A DNA stretch of 64,000 nucleotides from Irpex lacteus (lineage: Eukaryota; Basidiomycota; Agaricomycetes; Polyporales; Irpicaceae): NCBI GenBank assembly GCA_001986395.2, contig MQVO02000001.1:2728001-2792000 (forward strand), read 5' to 3'. The translations under genes and the position numbers were made by a program. The notes below the pieces were generated by a model, which saw only the letters and a list, made by a program, of their open reading frames with translations, ran no database searches and was not told the origin of the DNA. Below are positions 49,481 to 61,107 of this stretch, piece after piece (the stretch's first letter is position 1; every line of letters starts with the position of its first letter).

Positions 49481-49834
49481 TTATATATCTGCACATATAG
49501 ACGTCCTAAGCTTATTTATAAAGTAGATCAAGGGCATACAAGGCTTACCAAGCTGGTGTTTCTCTATTATTGTTGCGATACGCGGTGTTGCAGATTCATC
49601 AGTGGCATATCGACTCATCATCCGCTGAATAGTCTCGAAATAACGCCATAGGGTATAACAAACCCATACCACCATATATGAAATAGAAGCGCGAGCTATT
49701 TCAGCGTATGATTGGAGTAAACTATAGCTCAATAGAGATGTAACGTTATCGAGAGAAAGTAACCCCACCTGGGATGTCCAAAATACCAAGCATCGATAGA
49801 TAAGAAGAAGTTTATTCTTGTGCAGCCAGCGCAT
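49481..49834 (-). CDS. Possible exon of an unknown hydrophobic protein
   Basis: An ATG-started frame of 117 codons, rich in aromatic and aliphatic residues (SYMVVWVCYTLWRYFE), meets a good donor GTAAGC after HQLG. It overlaps the likely promoter of the P450 next to it. No family is recognised; it may be chance or a relic. Confidence 0.2.
   Translation of the reverse strand: MRWLHKNKLLLIYRCLVFWTSQVGLLSLDNVTSLLSYSLLQSYAEIARASISYMVVWVCYTLWRYFETIQRMMSRYATDESATPRIATIIEKHQLGKPCMPLIYFINKLRTSICADI
49514..49521 (-). promoter_or_regulatory. TATA box of the minus-strand P450
   Basis: TATAAATA on the minus strand, 107 bp before the ATG at 49407. Confidence 0.4.
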
Positions 49835-50149
49835 CGCCTACCCCTGCGCCCGGAGTTCAACGTTTAACGTTCACCTACGGCCTCGGTTGACGCCAATCTG
49901 ACAGAACCCAGTATGCAGACTGCCGAAGCCAGTCTGTGAGCCTGAGTCGTACGACAACGGCCATGACTATGGACGATATGCTCTACTGCGCGTACATCAC
50001 CGCAAGTCCCCGTTGTTCGCCCAGTATGTATGATAGCCTCTAGCCAAGCCGGACACTAGAATGCAAATCTATCGTTAGACTGATCGACAGAATGCATTCC
50101 AGCACGTATCTTACTATTTGTGAAAAGACGTTGGAAGCAGGCCTAGTCT

Positions 50150-50910
50150 CAGTCCGCTTACCGCCTTCCAGAGCCGAAGCTCGCGTAGCTCATCTTATGG
50201 GTGTCTGACGGTGGAGCAACCGTGACTCGTTCTGTGCGAAAGACATCAAAGCCGGTGTAAATCGAGGGGTCTCTGGAACGATTGGCGTTAGGAATGGGCC
50301 CGAGTAAAAGCTAGAGACTATACAGCTGACCTGTTCTAGTTCATCGCGCTGTGAAGAGTAGAGTTCATAATGAGCGACCTAAACTGACGACTACGTGCTC
50401 ACATGAGGCCATACCAGGTATTTCCAATGACGATAGTGCCTGCAAATCATCGTGAACATGGTTAAACATAAGGATCAAAAACGGTCTTGCCTTTTGTGAT
50501 AAAACGTCCGTCGTACCAGTGTTCTACATGTGTGCACATTTAGAACCTCAAATAATTCTTAGCAACTAGTATGTTGGTTAAACGCACTTCAGTCGCTCTA
50601 TGTGGGATGCCTAAATGGACATTAGTAATGAATGTGGGGCGCATACGTAAAATAACCTTGTACCGTACCTAGGGACACAATCGGACGCCGTCATGACACT
50701 TCTCGGACCATGGCCACAATGTACGAGAGTCTGTCCTTGTCTTGGAAACTTGGCAATCGGTCACGCTCACCACTTTGTGCAGTTGAGTCTGCGACTTGCA
50801 CACGAAGTCTGGACAGTGCAACATGGTGAGGTGCCAAATTGATGGTCACTAGTCGTTCTTTCCAAGACGCAGTGGTGGCCCTTGCTTTATCTGTAGCCCC
50901 CGCTCTGACG
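50150..50910 (-). pseudogene. Decayed cytochrome P450
   Basis: Pieces of a P450 of the same family remain in order on the minus strand: an I-helix remnant AGAT...TTASW (about 50900), a helix remnant MLHCPDFVCKSQTQL with a frameshift after it, a broken ExxR (VREVS then stop), HWYDGRFITKG, TIVIGNTW, and RDPSIYTGFDVFRTERV ending in FGSGRR where FGFGRR is expected. The heme-Cys exon and the N-terminal half are missing. Frameshifts and stops make it non-functional. It lies upstream of, and on the same strand as, the intact P450, so it was probably a tandem copy. Confidence 0.8.
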
Positions 50911-51699
50911 AATACGCGGATATGGCGTTGAGTAAGATATAGCGGATATCAGGAAGTGTAGCTGTCACTCACTTTAACGGTACGAGAAGCCATGCTATGC
51001 CACACGGCGCATGCCGTCCTATTGCCCTGTCATATGGACCGTCCTGATTCATCATACAGTACCATCTTAAACAGGTCAGCTTTAGGATTCGTCGTGGAGC
51101 AGACTAGCACTGCAAGTAGCGACCTCAATCGGACATCCGCACAGCTTGGTATTTCATGTTTTCGATGCTCATGTTCTGAACGCCCAGAAGTATGAGAACA
51201 TCGTAGCTAACACAACAATGTATGCTACATCACCTGCAATTCAAAACCTGTCTAGTCGTTCTGATTCTAGCCATATGTTATCTGCGTACCGTACATCCGA
51301 ATTTCGCTCCTACGAGTTCGAGTTCAAGAGAACATACTCATTTAAGCGCTGGATATGCCACGCGTACGAAGCGCTGCCGATTGCCGTGACGTCAACCGCC
51401 ATGGCCAGCCTGAGTGATCCCGATCTCTCAAGTTCAGAGTACATATATCGGGTAGGTGTGCTCAACGGTCGACTGCAATGTGCTGTGTGGCCAGTGGAAG
51501 AGAGGAGCATATGTGGATAGGATCGTCACTATACCAAGTCCAGGATGTCGCTGCATTATGTCAGATCGTAAATATGAGAGTCGGTAGTAAGTAGACTTGG
51601 ATATCAGTGTATGGTCAGTGGTCCTTACAGAATACGCATTCCTTTCATGCTAATATACATTCTTCATTTTAGATCCAACTTCTTCTCCTTCGTTCACCT
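50911..51699. other. Intergenic
   Basis: No supported gene was seen between the dead P450 and the ureG 3' end. Confidence 0.45.
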
Positions 51700-52839
51700 T
51701 CACGCCCCAACAGGTCCAGGCTTCCCCGGATTCCCAGCCGTCCTCCACGCAGCCAGAATCAGATCAACAACATCGTCGACTCCCTGTCCTGCCTTTACAC
51801 TTGTGAATACCGTAGGTCCGTCTCCGCGCATGAGTTTGGAATCACGATCCATCACTTCTAGGGATGCTCCGACGTATGGAGCCAGGTCGATCTGGTAGCG
51901 GAAGGTTTGTGAGGTGAGGATCTGAGTAGGATGTGTCGTTTGGAGCTTACTTTGTTGATTATTAGAAGATCTGACTGTGAGATGCCAGGTCCGCCTTTCC
52001 TTGGGATCTTATCTCCTCCCTACAACATCACGCGCATGAGCACAAAACACGGAGATATGGACACGACGAGCAGACATACCGAGACATCAATAACATATAT
52101 GATATAATCAGCCAGCTCACGCGAGTAGTTCGCAGCAAGGTTATCCCCACCACTCTCCACAAACAAAAGCTGACACTCATACTTCGCCTGCAACGTCTCA
52201 AGTGCACCCATATTCGCGCTGATGTCTTCACGGATCGCGGCGTGTGGGCACCCGCCGGTCTCGATGGCGAGGATGCGGGACGCGGGGAGGGCTTCGTTTT
52301 TGATCAGGAACTCTTGGTCTTCGCGGGTGAAGATGTCGTTTGTGACAGTCGCTGTAGGGCTGTATTTCAGTTTTCTGAGATGGGAGGGCGATGGAGGAGG
52401 TGCGCACCGATGTTGTATTCATCTCGAAGTTTGCGGCACAATGCGAGGGTCAGAGCAGTCTTTCCGGATCCCACGGGACTGTTCGCAAGCAAATGATCGT
52501 GAGTGTGAGTCTTCTTCTGGAGATCTGCTAGGAAATACTCACCCACCGATCCCAACAGTGAACCCACGCTCTTCGAAGTTACGGGAACTATAGTCCGGAA
52601 GGTCGCGCTCCGCGTACTTGCCTATTGAGGCAATCGAACAATTAGAAGGCCATCCCATCCTGCACCACCATCTAGATCGTTACGTGACACTCACCTGCAT
52701 TGTCCAGATGCTCGTGAGTATGCCCGTGCTCTCCTCCATGTTCATGGCTATGTCCTCCATGGTCATGCGAGTGCTGCTGGCCAGTGGCTGCAGCGCCGCC
52801 TGCAATATTGTTGATAAATTGGACTTTCTCGGCGGCCAT
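51700..52839 (-). CDS. ureG: Urease accessory GTPase UreG
   Basis: Predicted 275-aa GTPase that supplies the energy for nickel insertion into urease with the other accessory proteins. The N-terminus is His-rich ([16 protein letters not shown]), a nickel-binding extension common in eukaryotic UreG. Next come the P-loop [10 protein letters not shown], the metal-binding Cys-Pro-His in [21 protein letters not shown], and the G4 motif NKIDLAP. Exons: 52695-52839, 52543-52621, 52408-52478, 52080-52351, 51951-52019 and 51700-51891, totalling 828 nt. No other urease gene is in the window, which is normal for fungi. Confidence 0.93.
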
Positions 52840-53360
52840 GATTTACGGCGACACTAGGTAAGCTGCTGGGAGTGGTCGAGGGAGAAGTTTGTGGGAGAGC
52901 TGTTATCGCGACCCCTGCGATAAGGAGTAGGTTCAAGGGCGCCTGCCCTTGCGGGCTGCTTATCTACCTGATAAGAAATTCTTTATTTTTGATCTATCAA
53001 AGGTTCGATATCCGTCGAATATTTACGCTAGAATCTGCTCGTTATCGTGAGTTGGAAGGGAATCGAGGATATTGAGAAGTTGCTGCGAGGAAGAATTTCG
53101 AAAATAAAATTATGAATATTCGATGTGACAACACGTCGTGACATTCCGTGACCTTACGCGTCGACCGTACGCGTACGCGTGATGGCACACATTGACTCTC
53201 TCGCTCTTCCAGTACAAGTTTTCATCGGGTTATATTTGGATTACATGAACAATTCAGAAATAGTATCTAGTACAGTACAAATGAAGTCGCCTGAGACATC
53301 TGACACCTTGTGTCTTTCACACGAGCATTGCTACTTCTACTTGGTATCGAACACTAATAC
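52840..53360. other. Intergenic
   Basis: Nothing recognised; upstream of ureG and downstream of an F-box gene. Confidence 0.5.
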
Positions 53361-54776
53361 TCAATCTAAGGATTTACCGGGGCCTAAGATCAGTTCAGCA
53401 ACTTCCTCCCAACCATTCCCATAGATTATTCCTGCCTCTGCGTCACTCTTCCTTTCCTGAACAGTGACGGTCAGGATTTCTTGAGTATGAGGGTAGAAGT
53501 CCCAAGCATCCTTGAGCTCGAACTTAACCTGCTCCTCGAAAATCCTATGGTCCCCAAGACCGAAAATGTGTCCAACCTCCATATCGAACGCTAGATCAAA
53601 GTTGGTGATCTTCCTGTTACTGTTGAGCAACATGATCAACTTCTTCATCGGCGCCATCAACGCTGCCTTCGCGGCCATAGGACGGAGCTGCGAAGCCCAG
53701 AACTTGGTAGTCGGAACCCCTCGAAACTTGTGCGGCTTGCAAATGATGTAAGCTTCCTTGAGCGAAGGAGTATTCATGACGACCTCGGGCAAGAACTTTT
53801 GCCAGACGTTCTCATGCTCCTTGCCAGTGGTGTACAGGACCCCGAAGCCGCAGTACACGGCGAGAGTCTCCACCTTGGGACAGTTACGAAGAAGGTTGGG
53901 GACATAGTATTCGCTGTCCAAGTCGAGCTTGCTCATGATCAACGTAGTGAGATTCTGCCCAAACTTCTCCAGGAAGGTAAAGTGTCCAAAGTTGATCGAG
54001 AGAGTCGTAGCAGAGGGCACGAGCACGGCCAACGCAGCGACATACGCGGGGAAATCCTTGTTCGCCTCGTAGTGGAGCTTCTTATATCCGGTGGCGTTGA
54101 GAACTTCGAGAACTTCGACGTTCAAACGACTCGTACTCCAGCGGTTCTTCTCCGGCCCTCCGCCACCCATAAGGACATACTCGACATTAAGGCGGTTCAT
54201 GGGAGGGAGTGCTTCCAGAACCGTTCCAAGGTAATTCGCGTTTAATCCTGCTCGGAAGTTCTGCCCGACCGTGAAGCTCTCCAGGGGCCGCAAGGCCAAG
54301 TTGCGATCAGCAGGTGGGCGGTACGAAGGATAGTAGTCTCCGCGCTCGGAGGTGACCGGGGCATCGAGGATGACGGCTTTCAGATTAACGAGTGCGACGC
54401 GGAGGTGGTGGAATGTGGAGATGCGAAGAAAGGTGACTCGGTCGTCCTGCCAATGTTCTTTCGGGTCGCTCTGGCGTACGAATTCGACGGATTTGAGCGT
54501 GAGCTCTTTGATATATAAACGGATGGGAGAGTGCTCTACGTGGTCGAGGAAGTCCTCGAAGCAAAAGTCCTTGGAGGCGACGAACGTGCACTCCTCGAGA
54601 AGGATGGGGGAGGCTGCTTCGTTCCACTTCTTGCACACCAAGCGGCTGCTGGAGAGGGTGTCGTAGTCGTAATCCTCGGCCAGGAGCTCGAAGATGCAGG
54701 TAAGGACCTTGGGCGGGAGGTCTGGCGCAGTGAAACTGAGGCCGGAAAACCAGCTGAGAAGATCTCCGAGTGCCAT
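53361..54776 (-). CDS. F-box-like protein, single exon
   Basis: 471 aa with no intron. An F-box-like N-terminus (LPPKVLTCIFELLAED, then LSSSRLVCKKWNEAASPILL) precedes a long Leu-rich region with weak repeats (LNRLNVEYVLMGG, VETLAVYCGFGV). This is the common mushroom layout for Skp1-binding substrate adaptors. The G/C-rich third positions are strong and the frame is clean. The target is unknown. Confidence 0.8.
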   Translation of the reverse strand: MALGDLLSWFSGLSFTAPDLPPKVLTCIFELLAEDYDYDTLSSSRLVCKKWNEAASPILLEECTFVASKDFCFEDFLDHVEHSPIRLYIKELTLKSVEFVRQSDPKEHWQDDRVTFLRISTFHHLRVALVNLKAVILDAPVTSERGDYYPSYRPPADRNLALRPLESFTVGQNFRAGLNANYLGTVLEALPPMNRLNVEYVLMGGGGPEKNRWSTSRLNVEVLEVLNATGYKKLHYEANKDFPAYVAALAVLVPSATTLSINFGHFTFLEKFGQNLTTLIMSKLDLDSEYYVPNLLRNCPKVETLAVYCGFGVLYTTGKEHENVWQKFLPEVVMNTPSLKEAYIICKPHKFRGVPTTKFWASQLRPMAAKAALMAPMKKLIMLLNSNRKITNFDLAFDMEVGHIFGLGDHRIFEEQVKFELKDAWDFYPHTQEILTVTVQERKSDAEAGIIYGNGWEEVAELILGPGKSLD

Positions 54777-55933
54777 TGTGAGAGGAGAGTATGATACGAC
54801 GGGTGAGGGGAAGTAACGGCGGTAGAGTTGCCTTTAAGACAAGTAGTGATAGAGGGAAAAATAGGTACCGTCTCGCAGGAGCAAGCGGCCTAGTATTTAT
54901 ACCCCTCTCGCAAGGACATACGCGTGCGGCCGTCGTGATCGTCACGGCGGCCACCTGGCCTGGTGACGCCACCGATATTATGGGTAAACCTCTAAGTAAC
55001 CGGCCACTGCTGATTGTTATCGATTTTACTGCCCCACACACCTAAACAAGGGTCTTAGCGGCTAACGACCATGAAAAACGAGTGCGCGTACCAATGACAT
55101 TGTATGACTTTCCTGGCCTTTTGATGGGAGGGGCGATCGGGGGCTGTTGCGTGCATGTGAAATGATGTTGCGACGATGATTTTCCGAAGGTGCTGTGTCA
55201 TTTAGGATATTTGGGTGTGGCGATCTGCTGGCTTCTGTGGAAGGGGGCTGTACGTTGGGAGCAGCCTGGGCGGCGGTAGGGTAGTAAACCGGTACGGTTT
55301 TGTGTACCACGGGAGCAAAGTTTTCATCGAGAGGTTAAGAAAATTATGTTGCATGACCTATTATCCGAGCGAGTGCTGTATGCTTTGACCATGCTCAGCG
55401 CACCGACCAGAGGTAGTACGCATGTAAGTATCCTATAGAAACAAAAATTAAAATCCGTATCGAGATCGCCACAATGCAATCTACCTACCGGATAGCATAT
55501 CGTAGATTGCACCGCCTAAAACATGCTTATTGCACAGCTACTAGGCCTGGGTCGAGCATACGCGCACTCGTTGTCAGGCGTCGAAGAACAAAGGTCACTG
55601 GCGTCTTTTTCCATACTTGGGTTGAAATTCGAAGTCCCCTTTGTCGGTGATGCGCTTGATGCGCCCTAACTCTTGCAATTGGACGGGCTATAGCCGCTGG
55701 CGGAGAAGGCCCAGAAATTCGAGGTCATCTCTGCACTTACACCATTATACCACCACTCGGTGTCGGCAACGTCTGATGCTGATATCACTCCAATCTGTTA
55801 CTACTACGACAACACAGCGAAGCATTTCTTCTCTCGCCTAATGACTTACAAGCCCTAAACTATACCGAAATTCTCTCGCTGTCTGGATGACCGTGACTTC
55901 AAGTTCTTACCGGCCGCTTTCAAGCTCACCACG
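54777..55933. other. Intergenic (about 1.2 kb)
   Basis: Divergent promoter region between an F-box gene and a methyltransferase; no supported gene was seen. Confidence 0.5.
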
Positions 55934-56845
55934 ATGACCGACAACGAACTCCCACAATCGTACAAACCTCACGACTACGTGTCGGCGAATGAAGCTTACT
56001 TCGATGCCGAAGCTCTCAAATCGGGGGACCACGACCATCCACAAAAGGTGCAGCTCGCGAAACGCGTCTGCAACGCAATCAGGAAAATATACCCTGGCTT
56101 GTTGGATGAAGATATGACTGAGGTCATGGATTTTGCTTGTGGTACTGGTATGTGGTTGGTGGTGACATGCGAGGTCGATCGCTCATTTACCCCAGGGCTC
56201 ATTTCTAGAGAACTTTGTCCATACGTCAAGTCCATCGTCGGGGTCGACATTAGTCGCAACGCGGTAGGAAGATGCTATTGAACCGCATAGCTTCAGCGAC
56301 TGAATATGAATGTTGACAGGTGGATTTGTACAATACACGGGCTCTGCAGCAAGGCTTGGAGCCCGAAGAGATGAGAGCTGTTTGCGTCAACCTCGAAGGA
56401 CAGGAAGGGGAGCTCGAGGGCGCGAAGTTCGACGTGATTGTCGTACGTATATCAACTCCTTGTGCCCCCTCCCATGGACTCACTGTGTATGACCTCATAG
56501 TCCGTGGCATCTTATCACCATCTTCCCGACATCCACGCAACTTCTCGGATTCTGTCTAGCCTGCTAAAGCCGTCAGGTTCCCTCCTCATCGCAGATATTC
56601 TCAACGAACCTGTCGCTTCTTTCTCTGATCAACCTGAACTCCTCGAGAAGTACAAAGACATCGTTGTCCATACGAACGGATTTACAGAAGATCAGATACG
56701 TGAGAACATCGGGCAGGCAGGGCTACAAGAATTTGACTTCAGAGTCGTTACAAGCGCGTCTCTTCACGGCAGGACCGTCGAATTCTTCTTAGCAAGAGGT
56801 ATCAAGCCCGACGTAAGTGAACCAGACGAACTTATGATCACTTAA
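55934..56845 (+). CDS. Class I SAM-dependent methyltransferase
   Basis: Predicted 249 aa. Motif I is EVMDFACGTG, joined across a 48-nt intron to LISRELCPYV; then comes IVGVDISRNAV (acidic residue after strand 2), a motif IV region KFDVIVSVASYHHLPD, and LKPSGSLLIADIL. Exons: 55934-56147, 56196-56263, 56320-56442 and 56501-56845. An alternative last intron (56813-56865, GTAAGT...CCAG) would give a stop at 56883 and 244 aa; both options keep the frame. It resembles the small UbiE-like methyltransferases widespread in fungi; the substrate is unknown and the product probably cytosolic. Confidence 0.85.
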
Positions 56846-57011
56846 ATACTCATAGTGATATCCAGGAAAATATTGCGAAGTAACTGGGGTAGTATTTGTA
56901 CAAATGCGATGAAGAACGCCCAACTACCTAACGTACATGGTCCTTTGTAACATGTGAGTGTGCTATTGTACATTGCAATGATATATACAGATTCCTGAAA
57001 CTGTCCAGATA

Positions 57012-58535
57012 TTATAGCTCGAATGTAACTTTCTCCAACCTCATACCAGAACTGCATCTATTTCGCGCGTTTACCGCCTCCAACACTTTTGTTGTGTCAT
57101 TCATCTTCTCGTACTCTGGGATGTAATTCGTATTCGTTTGGCCAATCGTCAAGAAGCGAAGCGAAGGAAACGCAACAGCGCAAGCCTCGGCAGCGTCATC
57201 CGTACCATGAGTAGCCTCGTCACACCCGTGGCGCAGCAGATGCGTTATCTCGTCGGTAGACCATCCTATCAATTCCAACTTCTCCGGGGAGCCTAGGTGC
57301 GCAGCGATGTCTCTCCATTCGAAGTGATCTGAAATGGCCAATATTTTCATAGACTCCGTTGGTAGGTCACGACAAATGGCCTCTAGGCAGCCGGACTCCT
57401 GGGGAAGGCTTATAGATAATGATGGAGAAAGACTCGGCTCGGGCTCATTCAAATCTCCTGGGAAGCTGGGAGAATAACAAGTGATGAGATAGGACGATCT
57501 TTCTCGAGTTAGGTGAACGCGAATAGGAGGCCCGGGTGCGGCTGAGATATCGCTGACGGTGCCAGGAAGCATGCCTGTAAGCTTCTTGTAGATGGGAAGG
57601 GTGGCAAGTGGCAAGTCTGCGCTCCGAGCCTTGCGAGCGAAGTCCAGAAAGATGTGCGTTGTGCCGGGAAAGACGAGACTGGAGAGCAAGGCGCTGCACG
57701 AGACGACGTCCCCGGACAGCTTAATGGTCTCTACGTGCGGAAGAACGGCGATGTCATCTACGATAGGTAACGACGTAAGATGTTTGGGACTCGGCCCAAA
57801 TATGTCCTCAAGGGTGAGTTCGACCAGATCAGGCATCCATTGCAGTGCACGGATAACCTGCGTAACAGATGGCTTTTCTGGGATGCCTCTCGTAATGTGC
57901 AGCGACTTCAGCGCCTTGAACGGTGCTACATTCCACCAAGGGAACCCGTACGCGCATAGGCGGAGGTTCTCGAGAGTAGGTGCGTTATACCGATGATCGA
58001 GGTATAAAATGGGCTGAGTTGGGCTGCAGTCGTACAGACCACTGGGAGTGGATAACGTCAGCGACTTCAATGCCGCAGCGGGTTTAGAGAGTAGCGCGGC
58101 AATGTCGTCGAAGATCCACCACTTCATGTACAATTCCAGCGCGCGTATCCGGCCCATCTCCGTGAGAACCAATCGCACTGGTGCCACGGGGGTCATGGCT
58201 CCTGAGCAAGCAGAGCGCGGCTGTACAACGGTCAATGGTGCTTGCTGAGAGCGAGCTAGGAAAGCCCGGGTGCAGTCGAGGTTCCTGGTGAGCACTATGT
58301 GGCTCCAGAGGAGGGCGGACCCGAGCGCTACGTCTCTCCAGTAACGACATACGTGGGTGACCATGATCCATGCATAGGGATTCGTTGTTAACGAGCAATC
58401 CGTACTTTCCGCATCGACGTTAGGCTCTCTGCATGACTTCGCGTGCAATTGAAAGATGCGTTCAAGCAACTCAGGAGGAAGTTCGGATGGCGAACGCTCG
58501 TAACTCGTCATCTCTGATTGGAGAATCACGTTCAA
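57012..58535 (-). CDS. F-box-like protein, single exon
   Basis: 507 aa without introns. The F-box-like motif is SELPPELLERIFQLHAKSC, followed by VCRYWRDVALGSALLWSHIV, the classic mushroom F-box-like signature. The remainder has Leu-rich segments (LENLRLCAYGFPWW, LVELTLEDIFG). Likely a Skp1 adaptor of an SCF ubiquitin ligase; the target is unknown. A second ATG at 58511 is another possible start. Confidence 0.82.
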   Translation of the reverse strand: MNVILQSEMTSYERSPSELPPELLERIFQLHAKSCREPNVDAESTDCSLTTNPYAWIMVTHVCRYWRDVALGSALLWSHIVLTRNLDCTRAFLARSQQAPLTVVQPRSACSGAMTPVAPVRLVLTEMGRIRALELYMKWWIFDDIAALLSKPAAALKSLTLSTPSGLYDCSPTQPILYLDHRYNAPTLENLRLCAYGFPWWNVAPFKALKSLHITRGIPEKPSVTQVIRALQWMPDLVELTLEDIFGPSPKHLTSLPIVDDIAVLPHVETIKLSGDVVSCSALLSSLVFPGTTHIFLDFARKARSADLPLATLPIYKKLTGMLPGTVSDISAAPGPPIRVHLTRERSSYLITCYSPSFPGDLNEPEPSLSPSLSISLPQESGCLEAICRDLPTESMKILAISDHFEWRDIAAHLGSPEKLELIGWSTDEITHLLRHGCDEATHGTDDAAEACAVAFPSLRFLTIGQTNTNYIPEYEKMNDTTKVLEAVNARNRCSSGMRLEKVTFEL

Positions 58536-59519
58536 CTGTTGTCGCTAGCAATCAGGTCTCTGAGCCGCGCACCAGTTGGCGCACTCACCGGGAATCACGG
58601 CGTTGAAGACTGGCGGTCGACGACGAATAGCTGCGGGCAAAGTTGAGCAGAAGATGGGAGTATGGGAAGAAGGCTGCGGTATGCTGTCAGCTCTTCCCGC
58701 GGGCCTCTGTGAGTACAGTAAGCCCTGGGTAGACTGTACGTGACCTCATCAGGGAGGAGTGTGACCTGGTCGCATGACTGCCTACAGCGTCCGAAACAGA
58801 CACGCCTCCTGTCCCAAAAGGGAAGGTCAACAGCTTTGGATCCTAACAAGACCAAACAAACTCACCACTACGCCTCTGTGCACAGCCACATATTCTTCGC
58901 TTCCAACCTTATGTGTAGGCGTATTGCGAAGTCGCTATATTATAAATACCCCAAGCTACCATATCAATGAGGAATATCCGCTGAATTGTCAACTCATATA
59001 GTATGATATTTCGCTTCCACGCCGTTTGGTGAATCGCTGACCTCTATATCTATTATTCAGATGCGTAGGCGCTTCGTGCTTATAGGATATCTGCAACGCC
59101 TTGCCCCATGGTCTAAGTCATCAGCTTAATCCGGTATGTCGGCAATGATGATGTTTCCGCATTAACGGGAGATTGCTAATACTTACGCAACACAGCAGGC
59201 ACCTCTGGAACCAGGAGAAGGCTTTCCATTCCTCGCCACTGGTGTCTCAAGCATAAGAACTCGGGACACAGTTCTCGCTTTCTCTTCACGGCTTACAGCG
59301 GATCAATTTGACCTGTAAAGGAAGCGCAACTCATGACAACTGATAGCTCGGACGGTGACATGCCGCCCGAACGTAGCCGATAGGCCTGTACATTCTCATA
59401 GCTGGGCAACCTGGAAGTCAGAACGAACGTATTTAAACGAAAGATTATGTGGCTTGCAACAGCAACATTCCTGGCCTTGATATCAGACTACTCCAACTCG
59501 AGCAATTTGAGCCGTAACA
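58536..59519. other. Intergenic (about 1 kb)
   Basis: Divergent promoter region between an F-box gene and the aldo-keto reductase; no gene was seen. Confidence 0.5.
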
Positions 59520-60749
59520 ATGTCGCGCATTCCACTTATATTGGTGAGCAATGTCATTTTGTGTTCGTTCATTTGCTCAAGGGACAATGCAACCACCAGG
59601 GAACTGGTATGTGGGGACATCCAGGAACTCATAGTCGTATCGAGGACTCCGAGACCGCACAGCGATTCGTCGATGTCATGCTGAATCATGGCCATGTGGG
59701 CATCGACACGGCACAAAACTATGGCAATGGAACGTCGGAAAAGGTATATATTACCATGAATTGGAGATTAAGTACTGAACTGGCCTCAGATACTAGGGAC
59801 CCTTGACTTGAAAGGTCGAGGACGTATCGATACCAAGATTTTCCCTAACCGTCCCGGCTATCACAAAGCTGAACGCCTCAAAAACGATATCAAGAAGTCT
59901 GTTCAAGACTTAGGTCCGCACAAGATTCGTGTTTTCTACCTGCATGCTCCAGATCATGCAACGCCTTTTGAAGAAACGCTTGAGGCGGTAAACGACCTTT
60001 ATAAGCAGGGAGTCTTGTGCGTCCTTAGTTCTAAGTTTATCTATCATGCTGAGCTAGTTTATAGCGAAGAGTTTGGATTGAGCAACTTCATGTCTTGGGA
60101 GGTCGCCGAGGTGGTAGGTATCTGCGCTAGACGGGGATTCGTCAAGCCTACCGTCTACGAAGGCGTGTATAACCTCCTCGACCGGACACCCGAGGGAGAA
60201 CTCTTCCCGTGTCTTCGCAAATTCGGTATCCGCTTCGCTGCATATTCCACTCTTGCCGGTGGTTATCTTACTGGCAAGCATCTGGAAACATCTCCGGAGG
60301 CCAATACAGCTGCCAATGACCACCCAGACAGTCACTTCCACCCCGGGTCGGCGATGTCACTATTCTTCCTTACTCGCTACCCGCCCATGGCAGCAGCAGT
60401 AACAAAGCTGCAGGCAGTCGCGAACAAGCACGCGATCCCTCTGGCGGAGGTGTCGTATAGATGGCTACAGTGGCACAGCAGGATGATTCCCGGTGACCAC
60501 GGTGTGATCCTGGGCGCGAGCAGAGTCGAGCAACTAGAAGCAGCTGTACTTGGGTCGTGAGTGACAGTTTCGCTCTTAATGCTAGTGTCATGTCTCAGAC
60601 GCTGACTTGTGATGACAAGTTCGAAGGGCCCACTTCCCGACGAGATTGTTGCAGCTTGTGAACAGACTTGGTTGGAAGTGAGAGGCTCTGCGAAGGATTA
60701 TTGGTTGGATGACTTGATATTCGATTTCCTTGCCGAAGCCAACCAGTAG
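59520..60749 (+). CDS. Aldo-keto reductase (AKR7 / aflatoxin-aldehyde-reductase-like)
   Basis: Predicted 344-aa NADPH-dependent carbonyl reductase of the (beta/alpha)8 barrel family. The catalytic tetrad is visible: Asp and Tyr in GIDTAQNYGNG, Lys in DTKIFP, His in FYLHAPD. EEFGLSNFMSWEVAEVVGIC, PTVYEGVYNLLDR and YSTLAGGYLTGK are family landmarks, and the C-terminus is GPLPDEIVAACEQTW. Exons: 59520-59543, 59582-59743, 59790-60016, 60065-60556 and 60620-60749 (1,035 nt). The first intron is only 38 nt, the least certain junction. It is chosen because MSRIPLILG matches the usual AKR start. The substrate is unknown; the family reduces aldehydes and dicarbonyls. Confidence 0.87.
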
Positions 60750-61107
60750 AGAGTAGTAAAGGGAAATTCTTGCGAGCAAGTATTACTTAGAGCACTGTTA
60801 TATCCCGGCAACAGCGTCATCGTCCGACTCGTAGTGACGATCATATATCACTAGATGGCATCATGATATATACCACCATTGATACTAGAGGGCACAATAA
60901 GTATCAGCAATCAGTTGACGTATCTTCTGGTCCAAAACGTGCAAACTCAACATCGCTGCCTGATGCACATGTTGAGTGTGAATCGAACTCAATATATCAA
61001 TCACTCGTGTCCAACTCATTTAAACATACTGTACGTCCAAAACGATGTGACGGCACTCGCCACTGACCCCCGTCTTTCATTCCGCTCAGTACTCGTCGAT
61101 ACCCGGC
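60750..61107. other. Short intergenic region
   Basis: Nothing recognised. Confidence 0.5.

Noticed and set aside
54531..54794. Plus-strand frame opposite an F-box gene
   Set aside because: Shadow of the minus-strand F-box coding sequence.
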